In this document: in pieces, positions 37,701 through 46,544 of the stretch
Numbering within the stretch: the stretch's first letter is position 1
Layout: the number at the start of each line of letters is the position of its first letter
From: Croceivirga sp.
GTDB lineage: Bacteria; Bacteroidota; Bacteroidia; Flavobacteriales; Flavobacteriaceae
Reading direction: 5' to 3'
Length of the DNA: 64,000 nt
NCBI GenBank assembly: GCA_028284935.1
Contig: JANQQQ010000016.1
Location: 1-64,000 of the forward strand
Program-made: the position numbers and the translations under genes
Notes under the pieces: generated by a model
The model's input: the letters and a program-made list of their open reading frames with translations, nothing else
What the model was told of the DNA's origin: nothing
The model's database searches: none

Positions 37701-37894
37701 ATCGTTTGGCTTCACTTCGCCGTAGTATGGAAAACGGGGACGCCAAACCTACGGATGGGGCCTATAAGGTGTTTAAGGAACTATCGGCAGAATTGGATGT
37801 AGAACTGGGTAAATTGAATACCGCCTTGACCAAAGAGCTGCCAAAAGTGAATACCGTTTTGGAAAGTAAGGGCCTTACCACAATCACGCCTTAA
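34781..37894 (+). CDS. VPS10/BNR-repeat beta-propeller exported protein
   Basis: This 1037-aa protein has a signal peptide (about residues 1-22) followed by many BNR/Asp-box-type repeats: GLWKTVDGGNEW, GVYKSEDAGKTWKHL, GVFRSKDGGSTWEKV, WKSVDRGDTW, VFRSDDAGKTWEK, IHITRDGGKNWED and others, giving a sortilin/VPS10-like double propeller (about 45-750). A C-terminal region (about 760-1037) has FTWDLRYPG and a helical end. Such proteins are often annotated as glycosyl hydrolases, but no catalytic residues were identified. No T9SS sorting domain is visible. Confidence 0.85.
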   Translation: MKKSFPIAFLCALFCCLFSLSSQETKESFQNSVIDTSFYSGLKWRNIGPKRGGRSLGCAGSPNRPNEYYFGATGGGLWKTVDGGNEWKPVTDGQVTSSSVGAVAVAETNPDIVYIGMGEVQLRGSITQGDGVYKSEDAGKTWKHLGLEETQAVARIRIHPTNPDVVYVAALGHPYGENEERGVFRSKDGGSTWEKVLYVGPKAGAVDLIIDRNNPDVLYASTWQVYRKAWKMWGGGGESKLWKSVDRGDTWTDLTENPGMPEGPIGKIGVTVSPADSNRVWAIVEANEGGVFRSDDAGKTWEKTNDERKLRQRAFYYSRVFADPKDKEVVYGLNTRMYKSFDGGKTFDSIIQTPHGDNHDLWIDPNNPDRMINANDGGGNVTINGGKSWTEQDFVTTQFYHVMATNDVPYHVAGAQQDNSTLAMPSDGWDHMQARGHNKGWYYAVGGGESGWITQHPENLDVFYAGSQGALLTRYDRSNGQIRDIQVYPRFFSGEPAEALPERWQWTFPIMFAPQDSKVMYTCSQHVWKTTNDGQSWERISPDLTYADPSTLGKTGGVITMDMNGPEIYATVFALAPSFHDINTIWAGSDDGKIHITRDGGKNWEDITPTDLPKFSRVSIIEESKHRPGTLFVAANRYQVDDREPYVFKTHDYGKTWTKIINGIADGHFARAIREDHVRQGLLFLATEHGVYFSVDDGAQWQSLQLNLPDTPIRDLVVKDNDVVLGSHGRGFWIMDDIQPLRQYKEEMKDQAAILFQPADAIRGISDAMVQYYLKEQLDTITFEVLDANDKLIDTFTGSQPKYKVDKNLPWWLRGGSSKPTTAQGLNTFTWDLRYPGATDFEGMIIWSARPTRGPKAPIGTYKVRMKSGDYEKTYPFAVHMNPNLKGVTKEDLDEQFELANNIMQKTSAANEAVIQIREIKGQLKRHEGKLSISAMKKTITPFVNTLSAIEENLYQVRNQSGQDPLNFPIKLNNRLASLRRSMENGDAKPTDGAYKVFKELSAELDVELGKLNTALTKELPKVNTVLESKGLTTITP

Positions 37895-37997
37895 GATTGT
37901 TTGGCAAAAAGCGGAACCAAATAGTTCAACAGATAAATAAAATACATACCATCAACCATACACTATTGTTAGCTTGAAGTAAAAAACCAATTTTCCA

Positions 37998-38987
37998 ATG
38001 AGATCATTATTAAAATCAAGGCCCATCTTAAGTTTCATTTCCGTAACCTTTATTTTCACCTTTTCGCTATGGTTTTTACCTGTTTTTATTTCAATGCCAT
38101 TGGACATTAAGTTCGCATTGATTGTTTTAGGTTCATGTGGTCCCTTAATAGCTGGTTTACTTATCACTGCTATCAATTCTGATGAAAAAATTAGAATACA
38201 CTCAAAACCAATTTTTATTTCTGTTTTTGTAATTACTACTGCAGTCTTACTACTATTGTTTTTGCTTCAAAGTAATCGCAATAGACCTGAGCTAGAAGAA
38301 GTTAGTCCCTTCGGTTATGTAATCTACTTTTTAGCAATTTTTATCATCAGTTTGAATTTTAGTAACGTCACTAATAATAGACTAAAAGAAAACTATCTCA
38401 AATCGGCACTGTATGAAAATGGAAAGCTCAAATGGTACCTACTTGGTTTTACCCTTATCATATCTATGTATTTGCTCAGTTACTTTTTAGGAGCAGCAAT
38501 CGGTATGCAAACGACAGACTATATATTTAATCTGGATCAATATTGGTTTATTGGTTATTTGGCTGCCTTTTTATTTATTGGAGGAAATGAAGAGTTTGGT
38601 TGGAGAGGTTTTTTACAAAAAGAACTTCAAAAGAAGTACAATCCATTAATTACCGCTTTAATCATATCCTTTTTCTGGAGTTTGTGGCACTTACCATTTC
38701 ATTACAATGGTTTTTATGACACGGGTGGAATTGTAAATTTACTTCCACGTTTTATTGTTACGATACCGCTTGCGATTATATACACCTGGCTTTATAACAA
38801 ATCTTCATATGCCATACTCGCAGTTATATTATTGCACACTACCTTCAATGAAGCAATTTCCCATGTTGGAAACTCGGCGCCATTAGCATCAATAATAGGT
38901 TTAGTATTCGCTGTGTTCTGTATTTTTTATGATAAAATGTGGAAGAAGCGAAGTTTCGAACATATCTACGAGAAGGAAAGTAATTAA
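37998..38987 (+). CDS. CPBP-family intramembrane metalloprotease
   Basis: This 329-aa membrane protein has about eight hydrophobic segments and the CPBP/Abi motifs: EEFGWRGF (E198, E199, R203), SLWHLPFH (H231) and ILLHTTFNEAISH (H280, N284). CPBP proteins are CaaX-type proteases, in bacteria sometimes linked to bacteriocin immunity. The gene is visibly more AT-rich than its neighbours, starts 25 nt after GTTAGC and is followed 7 nt after its stop by a long imperfect palindrome beginning GCCTAAC. Both suggest arrival as a cassette. Confidence 0.85.
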   Translation: MRSLLKSRPILSFISVTFIFTFSLWFLPVFISMPLDIKFALIVLGSCGPLIAGLLITAINSDEKIRIHSKPIFISVFVITTAVLLLLFLLQSNRNRPELEEVSPFGYVIYFLAIFIISLNFSNVTNNRLKENYLKSALYENGKLKWYLLGFTLIISMYLLSYFLGAAIGMQTTDYIFNLDQYWFIGYLAAFLFIGGNEEFGWRGFLQKELQKKYNPLITALIISFFWSLWHLPFHYNGFYDTGGIVNLLPRFIVTIPLAIIYTWLYNKSSYAILAVILLHTTFNEAISHVGNSAPLASIIGLVFAVFCIFYDKMWKKRSFEHIYEKESN

Positions 38988-38992
38988 AGCCA

Positions 38993-39152
38993 GTGCCTAA
39001 CAATGGCTATAATTCATTGCTTACCTCCTGCCCCTAATAATTCTAATTAAATTTATTATCAAACGCACAGACGTCGGCAATAGGTTCAACAGAGCCTTCC
39101 TCTCGCTACGCTAGTCGGAGGCAATAACGAAATCATAGCCGGATGGTTACCG
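38993..39152 (+). repeat. attC-like long imperfect inverted repeat after the CPBP gene
   Basis: The left arm (38993-39028) and right arm (39116-39152) are imperfect inverted repeats of about 35 nt: GCCTAACAATGGCTATAATT on the left mirrors ATCATAGCCGGATGGTTACC on the right, and CTTACCTCC mirrors GGAGGCAAT. The left end GCCTAAC fits the RYYYAAC core of integron attC sites; the right end reads GTTACCG, which deviates from GTTRRRY and overlaps the gltX stop codon. No integrase is in the window. An attC-like or MITE-like origin is inferred. Confidence 0.5.
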
Positions 39153-40655
39153 CAAAACTCCGACTCCTTTTTCAATCCGCCGCAAACATTCTTCCTTCCC
39201 CAGCATGGCCAAAATATCAAAAAGATGCGGTCCTTTTAGATCACCTACGATGACCAAACGAAGGGGTCCCATGACCTTACCAAAAGAGAGTTCGCTTTCC
39301 GTAGCCCAGGCCTTGATGTTGGTTTCCAAGGCAGTAGAGGTAAAATCTTCTGTGTCCCGAATGATGTTGGCAACTGCACTCATGATATTGGGAGTATCTT
39401 CCTTCCATTGCTTTTTAGCGGGTTTTTCAGCATAGCTGATAGGTGCTTCGAAAAAGTAACTGCCGAGCCCCCAAAAGTCGGACACAAAATCTGCCCGTTC
39501 CTTGATTAGACCTATCACCTTTTCAACATGACTGTCATTCTGCGCATCGTGAAGAATCCCTTTGTCATCCAAAACCGAACGAAACAATTCAGCCAATTCC
39601 CCATCGTTCTTCTTTTGCAACCACTGATGGTTGTACCATTTGGTTTTTTCAGGGTCAAATCGAGCACCCGACTTGTTGACGCGCTCTAATGAGAAGGCCT
39701 CGACCAGTTCTTCGAGCGAAAAGAGTTCCTGTTCCGTTCCCGGGTTCCAGCCCAACATAGCCAAAAAGTTGACCACGGCTTCCGGGAAATACCCAGCTTC
39801 CCGATAGCCTTCGGATTCGTTCCAGGACAAGGGAAATACAGGGAACCCTCCCTTTTCGCCGTCCCTTTTGCTCAGTTTCCCCTTTCCGGTGGGCTTCATG
39901 ATCAATGGTAAATGGGCAAAAACGGGTTTTTCCCAGCCAAAGGCCTCGTACAAAAGATGGTGTAACGCCGAGGAAGGCAGCCATTCCTCGCCACGGATCA
40001 CATGGCTGATTTCCATTAAATGGTCGTCCACAATATTGGCCAGGTGGTAGGTAGGCATCCCATCACTTTTAAACAGGATTTTATCATCCAGGGTATTGGA
40101 GTCAATTTCGATGGTTCCACGAACAACATCTTCAAAAACCACCGTGCTATCCTGAGGCGACTTAAAACGGATGACATGAGGAATTCCAGATTCCAGTTTT
40201 GTTTGTACCTCTTCTTTTGAAAGCGAGAGGGAGTTGTCCAGTTTTAATCGGTTATGCCAATTGTAGATAAATGTCTTGCCTTTGGCCTCATGGTCCTTTC
40301 TATGAAAATCCAATCGTTCCTGGGTATCAAAAGCATAGTAGGCATTCCCGCTGTCCAGGAGTTGTTGGGCATATTGGGCATACAGCTGCTTTCGCTCACT
40401 TTGGCGATACGGCCCAAACGAACCTTCTTTAGCAGGCCCTTCATCATAGGGAATACCGCACCAGTTAAGCGCTTCAACAATGTAGTTTTCTGCACCTTCC
40501 ACATACCGGCTTTGGTCGGTGTCTTCTATTCGAAGCACAAAATCGCCGCCGTGTTTTTTTGCAAAGAGGTAATTGAATAATGCTGTCCGTACCCCACCAA
40601 TATGCAAGGGCCCCGTAGGACTTGGAGCAAAACGAACCCGTATTTTTTGACTCAT
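39147..40655 (-). CDS. gltX: Glutamyl-tRNA synthetase
   Basis: From ATG 40655 the protein is 502 aa, starting MSQKIRVRFAPSPTGPLHIGG. It has the class I HIGH motif (PLHIGG), FVLRIEDTDQSRY, VIRGEEWLPSSALH and the KMSKS loop GKLSKRDG. The C-terminal helical anticodon domain is shorter than usual but complete. An upstream in-frame ATG at 40700 lies before a matching -7 promoter box and is rejected. Its stop codon falls within the right arm of the attC-like repeat. Confidence 0.96.
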   Translation of the reverse strand: MSQKIRVRFAPSPTGPLHIGGVRTALFNYLFAKKHGGDFVLRIEDTDQSRYVEGAENYIVEALNWCGIPYDEGPAKEGSFGPYRQSERKQLYAQYAQQLLDSGNAYYAFDTQERLDFHRKDHEAKGKTFIYNWHNRLKLDNSLSLSKEEVQTKLESGIPHVIRFKSPQDSTVVFEDVVRGTIEIDSNTLDDKILFKSDGMPTYHLANIVDDHLMEISHVIRGEEWLPSSALHHLLYEAFGWEKPVFAHLPLIMKPTGKGKLSKRDGEKGGFPVFPLSWNESEGYREAGYFPEAVVNFLAMLGWNPGTEQELFSLEELVEAFSLERVNKSGARFDPEKTKWYNHQWLQKKNDGELAELFRSVLDDKGILHDAQNDSHVEKVIGLIKERADFVSDFWGLGSYFFEAPISYAEKPAKKQWKEDTPNIMSAVANIIRDTEDFTSTALETNIKAWATESELSFGKVMGPLRLVIVGDLKGPHLFDILAMLGKEECLRRIEKGVGVLR

Positions 40656-40671
40656 GTTCAACAGTAAAGTG

Positions 40672-40679
40672 CAAATATA
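40672..40679 (-). promoter_or_regulatory. -7 promoter box for gltX
   Basis: TATATTTG on the minus strand matches TAnnTTTG, 16 nt upstream of the ATG at 40655. It supports that start over the ATG at 40700. Confidence 0.5.
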
Positions 40680-40772
40680 GGGCATGCATGGGGAGGCCAA
40701 CCCACCTAAGAAGAGGTAAAAAGAACGGATTTAACATAATATTTTGGGGGGGATTTTTGTTCAATACCTAAA

Positions 40773-43700
40773 TTGGAAGAAAGAAAAAGAGCGTTGGGCA
40801 ATTTTGAGCACATTGTAGCAAAGCTAGAAACCTTTAGCAAAAAGTACTACACAAAAGTATTGACAAAGGGAATCCTGCTGTTTTCAACTTTTGGATTATT
40901 GCTCTTCCTTATGGTGACGGGCGCGGAATTCCTATTGTGGTTATCCCCAACGGTCCGTTTGGTTCTGTTCTTCGGTTTTTTTTTGGCAGTAGTGGTATTG
41001 GCCTATCAATACATCATCGTTCCCATTTTTTATTTACTGAAGGTGAGAAAGGGAATTGATGAAAAGCAGGCATCAACGCTCATAGGAAAACACTTTCCAA
41101 AAATTGGGGATCGGTTGTTGAACCTTTTGGAGCTATCCGAAAGTCCGGAAAAATCTGATTTGTTGCTTGCCGCTATTGAGCAACGTTCTGCCGAACTAAA
41201 GTCATTGCCTTTTTCTGAAGCGGTCAACCTAAAGGATAGTTTACGGTATGGGCGGTTTCTTATCATCCCATTGTTGCTCATTGGTGTTGTTTGGGCTTCG
41301 GGAAGTATTGCCGAATTCGTTAGTTCGTATAAGCGCGTAGTGAACTATGATGTCGCTTATGAACCTCCGGCGCCTTTTCAATTTGTTCTTCAGAATGAAA
41401 AGCTCTCGGTGCTGGAAGATAATCCCATGACGATTTCGGTGATAATGGCGGGGGAGACGCTACCGGAATCGGTCGTAATTGAACTGGACGAGGGTCCTAT
41501 GTTGATGCAGAATAAAGGCGGGGGAATCCATGAATTTGTAGTGCAGCCTCCAATAACAGACTTCACGTTTAGATTTAGGGCGAATGAGGTTGCTTCAAGA
41601 GTATATGATGTCGAAGCAATAAAAGTTCCGGCCATTACTGATTTTACATTGAACATTGATTACCCGGGCTATTTGAAACTGAACGATAAGGAAATAAGGG
41701 GTACGGGAAATATAACAGTTCCCGAGGGAAGCCGGATTACATGGTCCCTGGAAGGCATAAACACTACAGGAATCGAATTCATCACAGCTGATACCATCAT
41801 TGCTTTTGAGCGGGCTGAGGAAAAATTTAAGTACTCAAATCGGGTTTTTGATGCCATACAGTATGAGCTGGCAACGTCGAATGATAAGGTAAATCAATAT
41901 GAGCGATTGGGGTATCGCTTGAACGTGGTAAAGGACCAATCCCCTCAAATCCGAGTAGAACAGCTCCAGGATTCTTTGCAACCTAATGAAATGTATTTTT
42001 CAGGGGCCGTATCAGACGACAATGAGGTGAGTAAAGTGGACCTTGTCTATTATTTTGCGGAATCCCCAAAAGATAAAAATCGTTTGGCCCTGTTACGTCC
42101 GAATTCCAATGTAGCCCAATTCTATTATACCTTTCCATCAGGAGTGCCTGTCCAAAAAGGAAAGGATTACGAATTTTATTTTGAGGCGAGGGATAACGAC
42201 GGCCTTCGTTGGGGCAAAGTGGCTCAAAGCCAAATCTTTAAAACGGCAATATTGGATGATAAGCAGCTGAAAGACAAGCAGATACAAAATAAGGAGGCTC
42301 TTATTAAGAACTTTAATAAGGGTCTTGACGATTTACAGAAGCAAAATGAAGAACTAAGGGAAATAAATACGGAACAAAAGCAGGAGGGTAATTTAGAGTA
42401 TAGGGATAAGGAGCGGATAAAGCAGTTTTTGAATAAGCAGAAGCAACAGGAACAGCTCATGGAAAAGTTCAGTAGAGACCTAAGGAATAATTTACAGGAG
42501 GAGCAGCGAAGTGATGAACAGAACCAACTATTGCAGGAGCGTTTGGAGCGACAGGAACTCGAGGCGAAGAAGAACCAAAAGCTGTTGGAGGAATTGGAAA
42601 AGGTTGCTGATAAGATTGAAAGGGAAGAGCTAAAAAAACGGTTGGAGGAATTGTCAAAATCCCAAAGCTCGGGTAAAAGAAATTTAGAACAATTGCTGGA
42701 ACTAACGAAACGGTATTACGTTACGGAGAAAGCGGCACAATTGGGTCAAAAACTGGATGCCTTGTCCAAAGAACAGGAGGAACTGTCGAAATTGAGGTTA
42801 GGTGAGGATTTTTCAAATAAGGAACAGGAAAAGCTGAATGGGGAGTTTAACGACATTTCCAAGGAATTGGACGAATTAAAAGGTGATAACAGGGCCTTAA
42901 AAAAACCAATGGATTTGGATTACAATAAAAATCAACAAGAATCCATTAGAAAGGACCAAGAGGATGCTTTGGAGGAAATCAACAGGCACCAGGGGGAACA
43001 AAAGACTTCCGCAGATTCCAGAGAGAGGAAGGAAATAGAGAATCGGGCAGCGCAGAAGCAAAAGTCCGCCGCGCAGAAAATGAAAGAGCTCTCAGAGGGC
43101 CTTCAGAATAGCATGTCTGGAGCTGGGGGTGGTTCAAGTATTGTTGAAGACGCGGAGATGTTGCGACAGATTCTGGATAACGTAATTACGTTTTCTTTTG
43201 AGCAAGAAAACTTATTGGAAGTTGTTAATCAGAATGTGGAAATAGGCGAGTTTTCGAGTACGGTTAGGAAGCAGAAGGAACTACAGCAGTTGTTTGAACA
43301 CGTGGATGACAGTCTATTTTCACTTTCACTAAGACGGGCGGAGTTATCTGAGTTTGTGAATGAGCAGATTACCGAAGTATACTACAATGTCGATAAAGCA
43401 CTTGAAAGCATAGCGGACAATCAAATCTATCAGGCGGCGTCCTACCAGCAATATGTTTTAAACGCTTCCAACAGCCTTGCGGATTTCCTTGCCGATATTC
43501 TGGACAATATGCAACAAAGTATGATGAGTGGGCAAGGCCAAGGCCAGGGAGAAGGATTTCAACTTCCAGACATTATAAAGAAACAGGGTGATTTACAGGA
43601 AAAAATGGAAGAGGGTTCAGAGTCCGGGGATCAAGGAGAGCAAGGCAAAGGCCAATCCGGCCAGCAAGGTCGGGGAAGTGGCGAGGGTCAGGAAGGAGAG

Positions 43701-44258
43701 AATGGGGAACAAGGAGGAAGTCAAAATGGGGGTAATACGGGTCAGGAAGGCGAAGGTCAGTCGGGGAATGAAGGAGAGAATGGAGGTTCTAAGGAAGGAT
43801 TGGAAGGGGGCAATGGCCAGGGAATAACAGAAGCTCAACTCAAAGAGATTTATGAAATCTATCAAGAACAACAGACGATACGTAAAGCATTGGAGGAACA
43901 GCTGAAAAACATTATTGATGCTGACAAGCGTGATTTAGCTAAGAAATTGACACTTCAGATGGAGCAGTTTGAGAACGAATTACTGGAAAACGGCATTACC
44001 GAACGGACGGAAAATAGGATAAATCAAATCCAGCATCAACTGTTGAAATTGGAAAACGCTGCGTTGAAACAGGGAGAGAAGAAGGAACGAGAAAGTGACA
44101 CAAACAAAAGGGATTACAGCGCGCCGATTCTTACAAAACCCGAGTTGCTAGTCCCTAAGAACAACGAGATTGAGATTTTAAACCGACAAGCATTACCTTT
44201 GCGCCCTGATTATCAGAACAAGGTGAAGGAATATTTCGGTAATGGGAATCAATTATAA
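40773..44258 (+). CDS. DUF4175-like membrane protein with Gly/Gln/Glu-rich tail
   Basis: This 1161-aa protein has two or three N-terminal membrane segments (about residues 35-55, 60-90 and 150-172), a beta-rich region (about 195-480), a long coiled coil (about 490-760, very Glu/Lys/Gln rich), another helical domain (about 790-905) and a low-complexity Gly/Gln/Glu/Ser tract (about 910-1025) before a final coiled coil. It fits the DUF4175 proteins of Bacteroidota; function unknown. Translation starts at TTG 40773. It overlaps ybeY by 17 nt. Confidence 0.75.
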   Translation: MEERKRALGNFEHIVAKLETFSKKYYTKVLTKGILLFSTFGLLLFLMVTGAEFLLWLSPTVRLVLFFGFFLAVVVLAYQYIIVPIFYLLKVRKGIDEKQASTLIGKHFPKIGDRLLNLLELSESPEKSDLLLAAIEQRSAELKSLPFSEAVNLKDSLRYGRFLIIPLLLIGVVWASGSIAEFVSSYKRVVNYDVAYEPPAPFQFVLQNEKLSVLEDNPMTISVIMAGETLPESVVIELDEGPMLMQNKGGGIHEFVVQPPITDFTFRFRANEVASRVYDVEAIKVPAITDFTLNIDYPGYLKLNDKEIRGTGNITVPEGSRITWSLEGINTTGIEFITADTIIAFERAEEKFKYSNRVFDAIQYELATSNDKVNQYERLGYRLNVVKDQSPQIRVEQLQDSLQPNEMYFSGAVSDDNEVSKVDLVYYFAESPKDKNRLALLRPNSNVAQFYYTFPSGVPVQKGKDYEFYFEARDNDGLRWGKVAQSQIFKTAILDDKQLKDKQIQNKEALIKNFNKGLDDLQKQNEELREINTEQKQEGNLEYRDKERIKQFLNKQKQQEQLMEKFSRDLRNNLQEEQRSDEQNQLLQERLERQELEAKKNQKLLEELEKVADKIEREELKKRLEELSKSQSSGKRNLEQLLELTKRYYVTEKAAQLGQKLDALSKEQEELSKLRLGEDFSNKEQEKLNGEFNDISKELDELKGDNRALKKPMDLDYNKNQQESIRKDQEDALEEINRHQGEQKTSADSRERKEIENRAAQKQKSAAQKMKELSEGLQNSMSGAGGGSSIVEDAEMLRQILDNVITFSFEQENLLEVVNQNVEIGEFSSTVRKQKELQQLFEHVDDSLFSLSLRRAELSEFVNEQITEVYYNVDKALESIADNQIYQAASYQQYVLNASNSLADFLADILDNMQQSMMSGQGQGQGEGFQLPDIIKKQGDLQEKMEEGSESGDQGEQGKGQSGQQGRGSGEGQEGENGEQGGSQNGGNTGQEGEGQSGNEGENGGSKEGLEGGNGQGITEAQLKEIYEIYQEQQTIRKALEEQLKNIIDADKRDLAKKLTLQMEQFENELLENGITERTENRINQIQHQLLKLENAALKQGEKKERESDTNKRDYSAPILTKPELLVPKNNEIEILNRQALPLRPDYQNKVKEYFGNGNQL

Positions 44259-44664
44259 CTACGAGACCGATTTTGTCTTGACCAATGAGGAGGAGTATTC
44301 CGATTGGATAGATAGGGTTTTGGAATCGGAAGGTTTTGGAATCGGGGAGTTGTCCTATGTATTCTGTAATGATAGCTACTTACTGGACTTGAATCAACGA
44401 TTTCTTAATCACGAAACACTCACGGATATTATCACCTTTGATTATTGTGAGGGTAACAGAGCCTCCGGGGATATTTTTATATCTGTTGAGAGAGTTCATG
44501 AAAATGCTGACATACATGAAGCTGAATTTGAACTGGAATTGAAAAGGGTAATGGTTCATGGGGTGTTGCACCTTATGGGTTACACTGACAAGTCTGAAAG
44601 GGAGGTTCAGCGAATGCGTCAAAAGGAAGAAGAAAAGATGAAACTGTTCCACGTGGAACACTAG
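44242..44664 (+). CDS. ybeY: Endoribonuclease YbeY (16S rRNA maturation)
   Basis: This 140-aa protein has the UPF0054 metal-site motif in VMVHGVLHLMGYTDK. H106 and H110 are kept, while the third ligand position is D116 rather than the His seen in E. coli. The remaining pattern (LTDIITFDYCEG, SGDIFISVERV) fits YbeY, which matures 16S rRNA 3' ends and takes part in ribosome quality control. Its last codons (LFHVEH) coincide with a perfect parS palindrome. mnmG starts 3 nt after its stop. Confidence 0.93.
   Translation: MGINYNYETDFVLTNEEEYSDWIDRVLESEGFGIGELSYVFCNDSYLLDLNQRFLNHETLTDIITFDYCEGNRASGDIFISVERVHENADIHEAEFELELKRVMVHGVLHLMGYTDKSEREVQRMRQKEEEKMKLFHVEH
44645..44660. other. parS site 1 (ParB binding), inside ybeY 3' end
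   Basis: TGTTCCACGTGGAACA is a perfect 16-bp palindrome matching the chromosomal parS consensus TGTTnCACGTGnAACA. It overlaps the final ybeY codons, 7 nt before the mnmG ATG. Confidence 0.85.
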
Positions 44665-44667
44665 GTT

Positions 44668-46536
44668 ATGTTTGAAAAGGAATACGATGTAATTGTAGTG
44701 GGGGGAGGCCATGCAGGCGCGGAAGCAACTGCTGCGGCCGCTAATATGGGGTCAAGGACCTTGCTGGTAACAATGAACTTACAAACCATTGGCCAAATGT
44801 CCTGTAACCCGGCAATGGGCGGCATTGCCAAAGGACAAATAGTACGAGAGATAGATGCGTTGGGGGGCTATAGCGGTATTGTTACCGATAGGTCGGCCAT
44901 CCAATTTAAGATGCTGAACAAATCCAAGGGTCCGGCCATGTGGAGCCCTAGGGCCCAGAATGACCGTATGCGTTTTGCAGAAGAGTGGCGATTGCTATTG
45001 GAGCAGACACCAAATGTGGATTTTTACCAAGAAATGGTTTCCGGTCTTCTGGTGGATGGCAATAAGGTGGTAGGTGTAAGGACCTCATTGGGAATTGACA
45101 TCAAGGGAAAGGCAGTTGTTCTTACCAATGGAACTTTTTTAAACGGATTGATTCATATTGGCGAAAAGCAATTTGGCGGAGGTAGGGCTGGTGAACGTGC
45201 AGCTACTGGGATTACCGAACAATTGGTGGACATAGGCTTTGATAGTGGAAGAATGAAGACCGGGACACCGCCTAGGGTGGATGGGCGCTCTTTGGATTAC
45301 ACCCAAATGATTCCCCAACCTGGGGATAGTCATCCGGAAAAGTTTTCATATATCGATACTCCAAAACTGAAAGAGCAACGGGATTGCCATATGACACACA
45401 CCAGTGCGCTGGTGCATGATTTGTTGCGAGAGGGCTTTGATCGATCACCCATGTTCAATGGAAGAATAAAAAGTATAGGGCCCAGATATTGCCCATCCAT
45501 TGAAGACAAAATTCATAGGTTTTCGGAAAAAGAAGCGCATCAAATATTTGTAGAACCGGAGGGTTGGAATACGGTAGAGGTCTATGTAAATGGTTTTTCC
45601 ACCTCCTTGCCAGAAGATATTCAGTTCAAAGCACTCCGCTCCGTAAAGGGATTCGAACAGGTAAAGTTCTTTAGGCCAGGTTATGCTATTGAGTACGACT
45701 ATTTTCCTCCCACACAATTAAAACACACTTTGGAAACCAAGTTGATCCGCAATTTATATTTTGCTGGTCAGATAAATGGGACCACGGGATATGAAGAAGC
45801 GGCATCCCAAGGGCTGATGGCAGGAATCAATGCCCATTTGCGTGTTAATGAAAAGGAACCGTTTATTCTAAAAAGGGACGAAGCCTACATAGGAGTGCTG
45901 ATTGACGACTTAATTACCAAAGGCACCGAGGAACCCTATCGAATGTTTACCTCACGGGCGGAATACCGTACCCTGTTGCGGCAGGACAATGCTGACATTA
46001 GACTAACACCGAAAGGCTTTGAATTGGGATTGGCCAAAGAAGAGCGAATGCATAGAATGGAAGAAAAAAGGAAAAAATCAAAGGATTTTGTTGAATTCTT
46101 TAGAAAAACCAGCTTTTCTCCAAAGGAAATCAATCCAATTTTGGAGGAAGTGGGTTCTGCCAAAGTAAAGCAATCGGACAAAATGTTCAAGGTATTTTCC
46201 AGGCCAAAAGTAACTATGGACCATATGATGCGGCTGAGTTCCGTCTCTGAGTATGTAAGTAACCATACACTCAATGCTGAAATATTGGAACAAGCCGAGG
46301 TGCAGGTGAAGTACTCTGGGTACATTGAAAAGGAAAAAAACAACGCGGACAAACTCCAACGATTGGAGAATATCAAAATCCCGGAGGATTTTGATTATAC
46401 AAAACTGAAATCCCTTTCCTCGGAAGCAAGGGAGAAACTTCAGGAAATACGACCCATAACCATTTCACAAGCGTCAAGAATAAGCGGAGTTTCACCTTCG
46501 GATGTAAGTGTGCTCTTGGTTTTTTTGGGCAGATGA
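44668..46536 (+). CDS. mnmG: tRNA uridine-5-carboxymethylaminomethyl modification enzyme MnmG
   Basis: This 622-aa FAD protein has the dinucleotide-binding start [17 protein letters not shown]-like ([20 protein letters not shown]), the GidA signatures [20 protein letters not shown] and RTGTPPR-type [31 protein letters not shown], and the helical C-terminal MnmE-binding domain ending [18 protein letters not shown]. With MnmE it makes cmnm5U34 in tRNAs. It is bracketed by two identical parS palindromes. In many bacteria this gene lies close to oriC. Confidence 0.97.
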   Translation: MFEKEYDVIVVGGGHAGAEATAAAANMGSRTLLVTMNLQTIGQMSCNPAMGGIAKGQIVREIDALGGYSGIVTDRSAIQFKMLNKSKGPAMWSPRAQNDRMRFAEEWRLLLEQTPNVDFYQEMVSGLLVDGNKVVGVRTSLGIDIKGKAVVLTNGTFLNGLIHIGEKQFGGGRAGERAATGITEQLVDIGFDSGRMKTGTPPRVDGRSLDYTQMIPQPGDSHPEKFSYIDTPKLKEQRDCHMTHTSALVHDLLREGFDRSPMFNGRIKSIGPRYCPSIEDKIHRFSEKEAHQIFVEPEGWNTVEVYVNGFSTSLPEDIQFKALRSVKGFEQVKFFRPGYAIEYDYFPPTQLKHTLETKLIRNLYFAGQINGTTGYEEAASQGLMAGINAHLRVNEKEPFILKRDEAYIGVLIDDLITKGTEEPYRMFTSRAEYRTLLRQDNADIRLTPKGFELGLAKEERMHRMEEKRKKSKDFVEFFRKTSFSPKEINPILEEVGSAKVKQSDKMFKVFSRPKVTMDHMMRLSSVSEYVSNHTLNAEILEQAEVQVKYSGYIEKEKNNADKLQRLENIKIPEDFDYTKLKSLSSEAREKLQEIRPITISQASRISGVSPSDVSVLLVFLGR

Positions 46537-46544
46537 GCCCGTTT

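Noticed and set aside
34781-37894. Calling the BNR protein a glycosidase
   Set aside because: The repeats prove a beta-propeller, but no sialidase or other catalytic residues could be identified, so no enzymatic activity is claimed.
43299-43304. CACGTG core as a third parS site
   Set aside because: The flanks (TTTGAA and GATGAC) do not form the TGTTnC/GnAACA arms; it is a chance core within a coding sequence.
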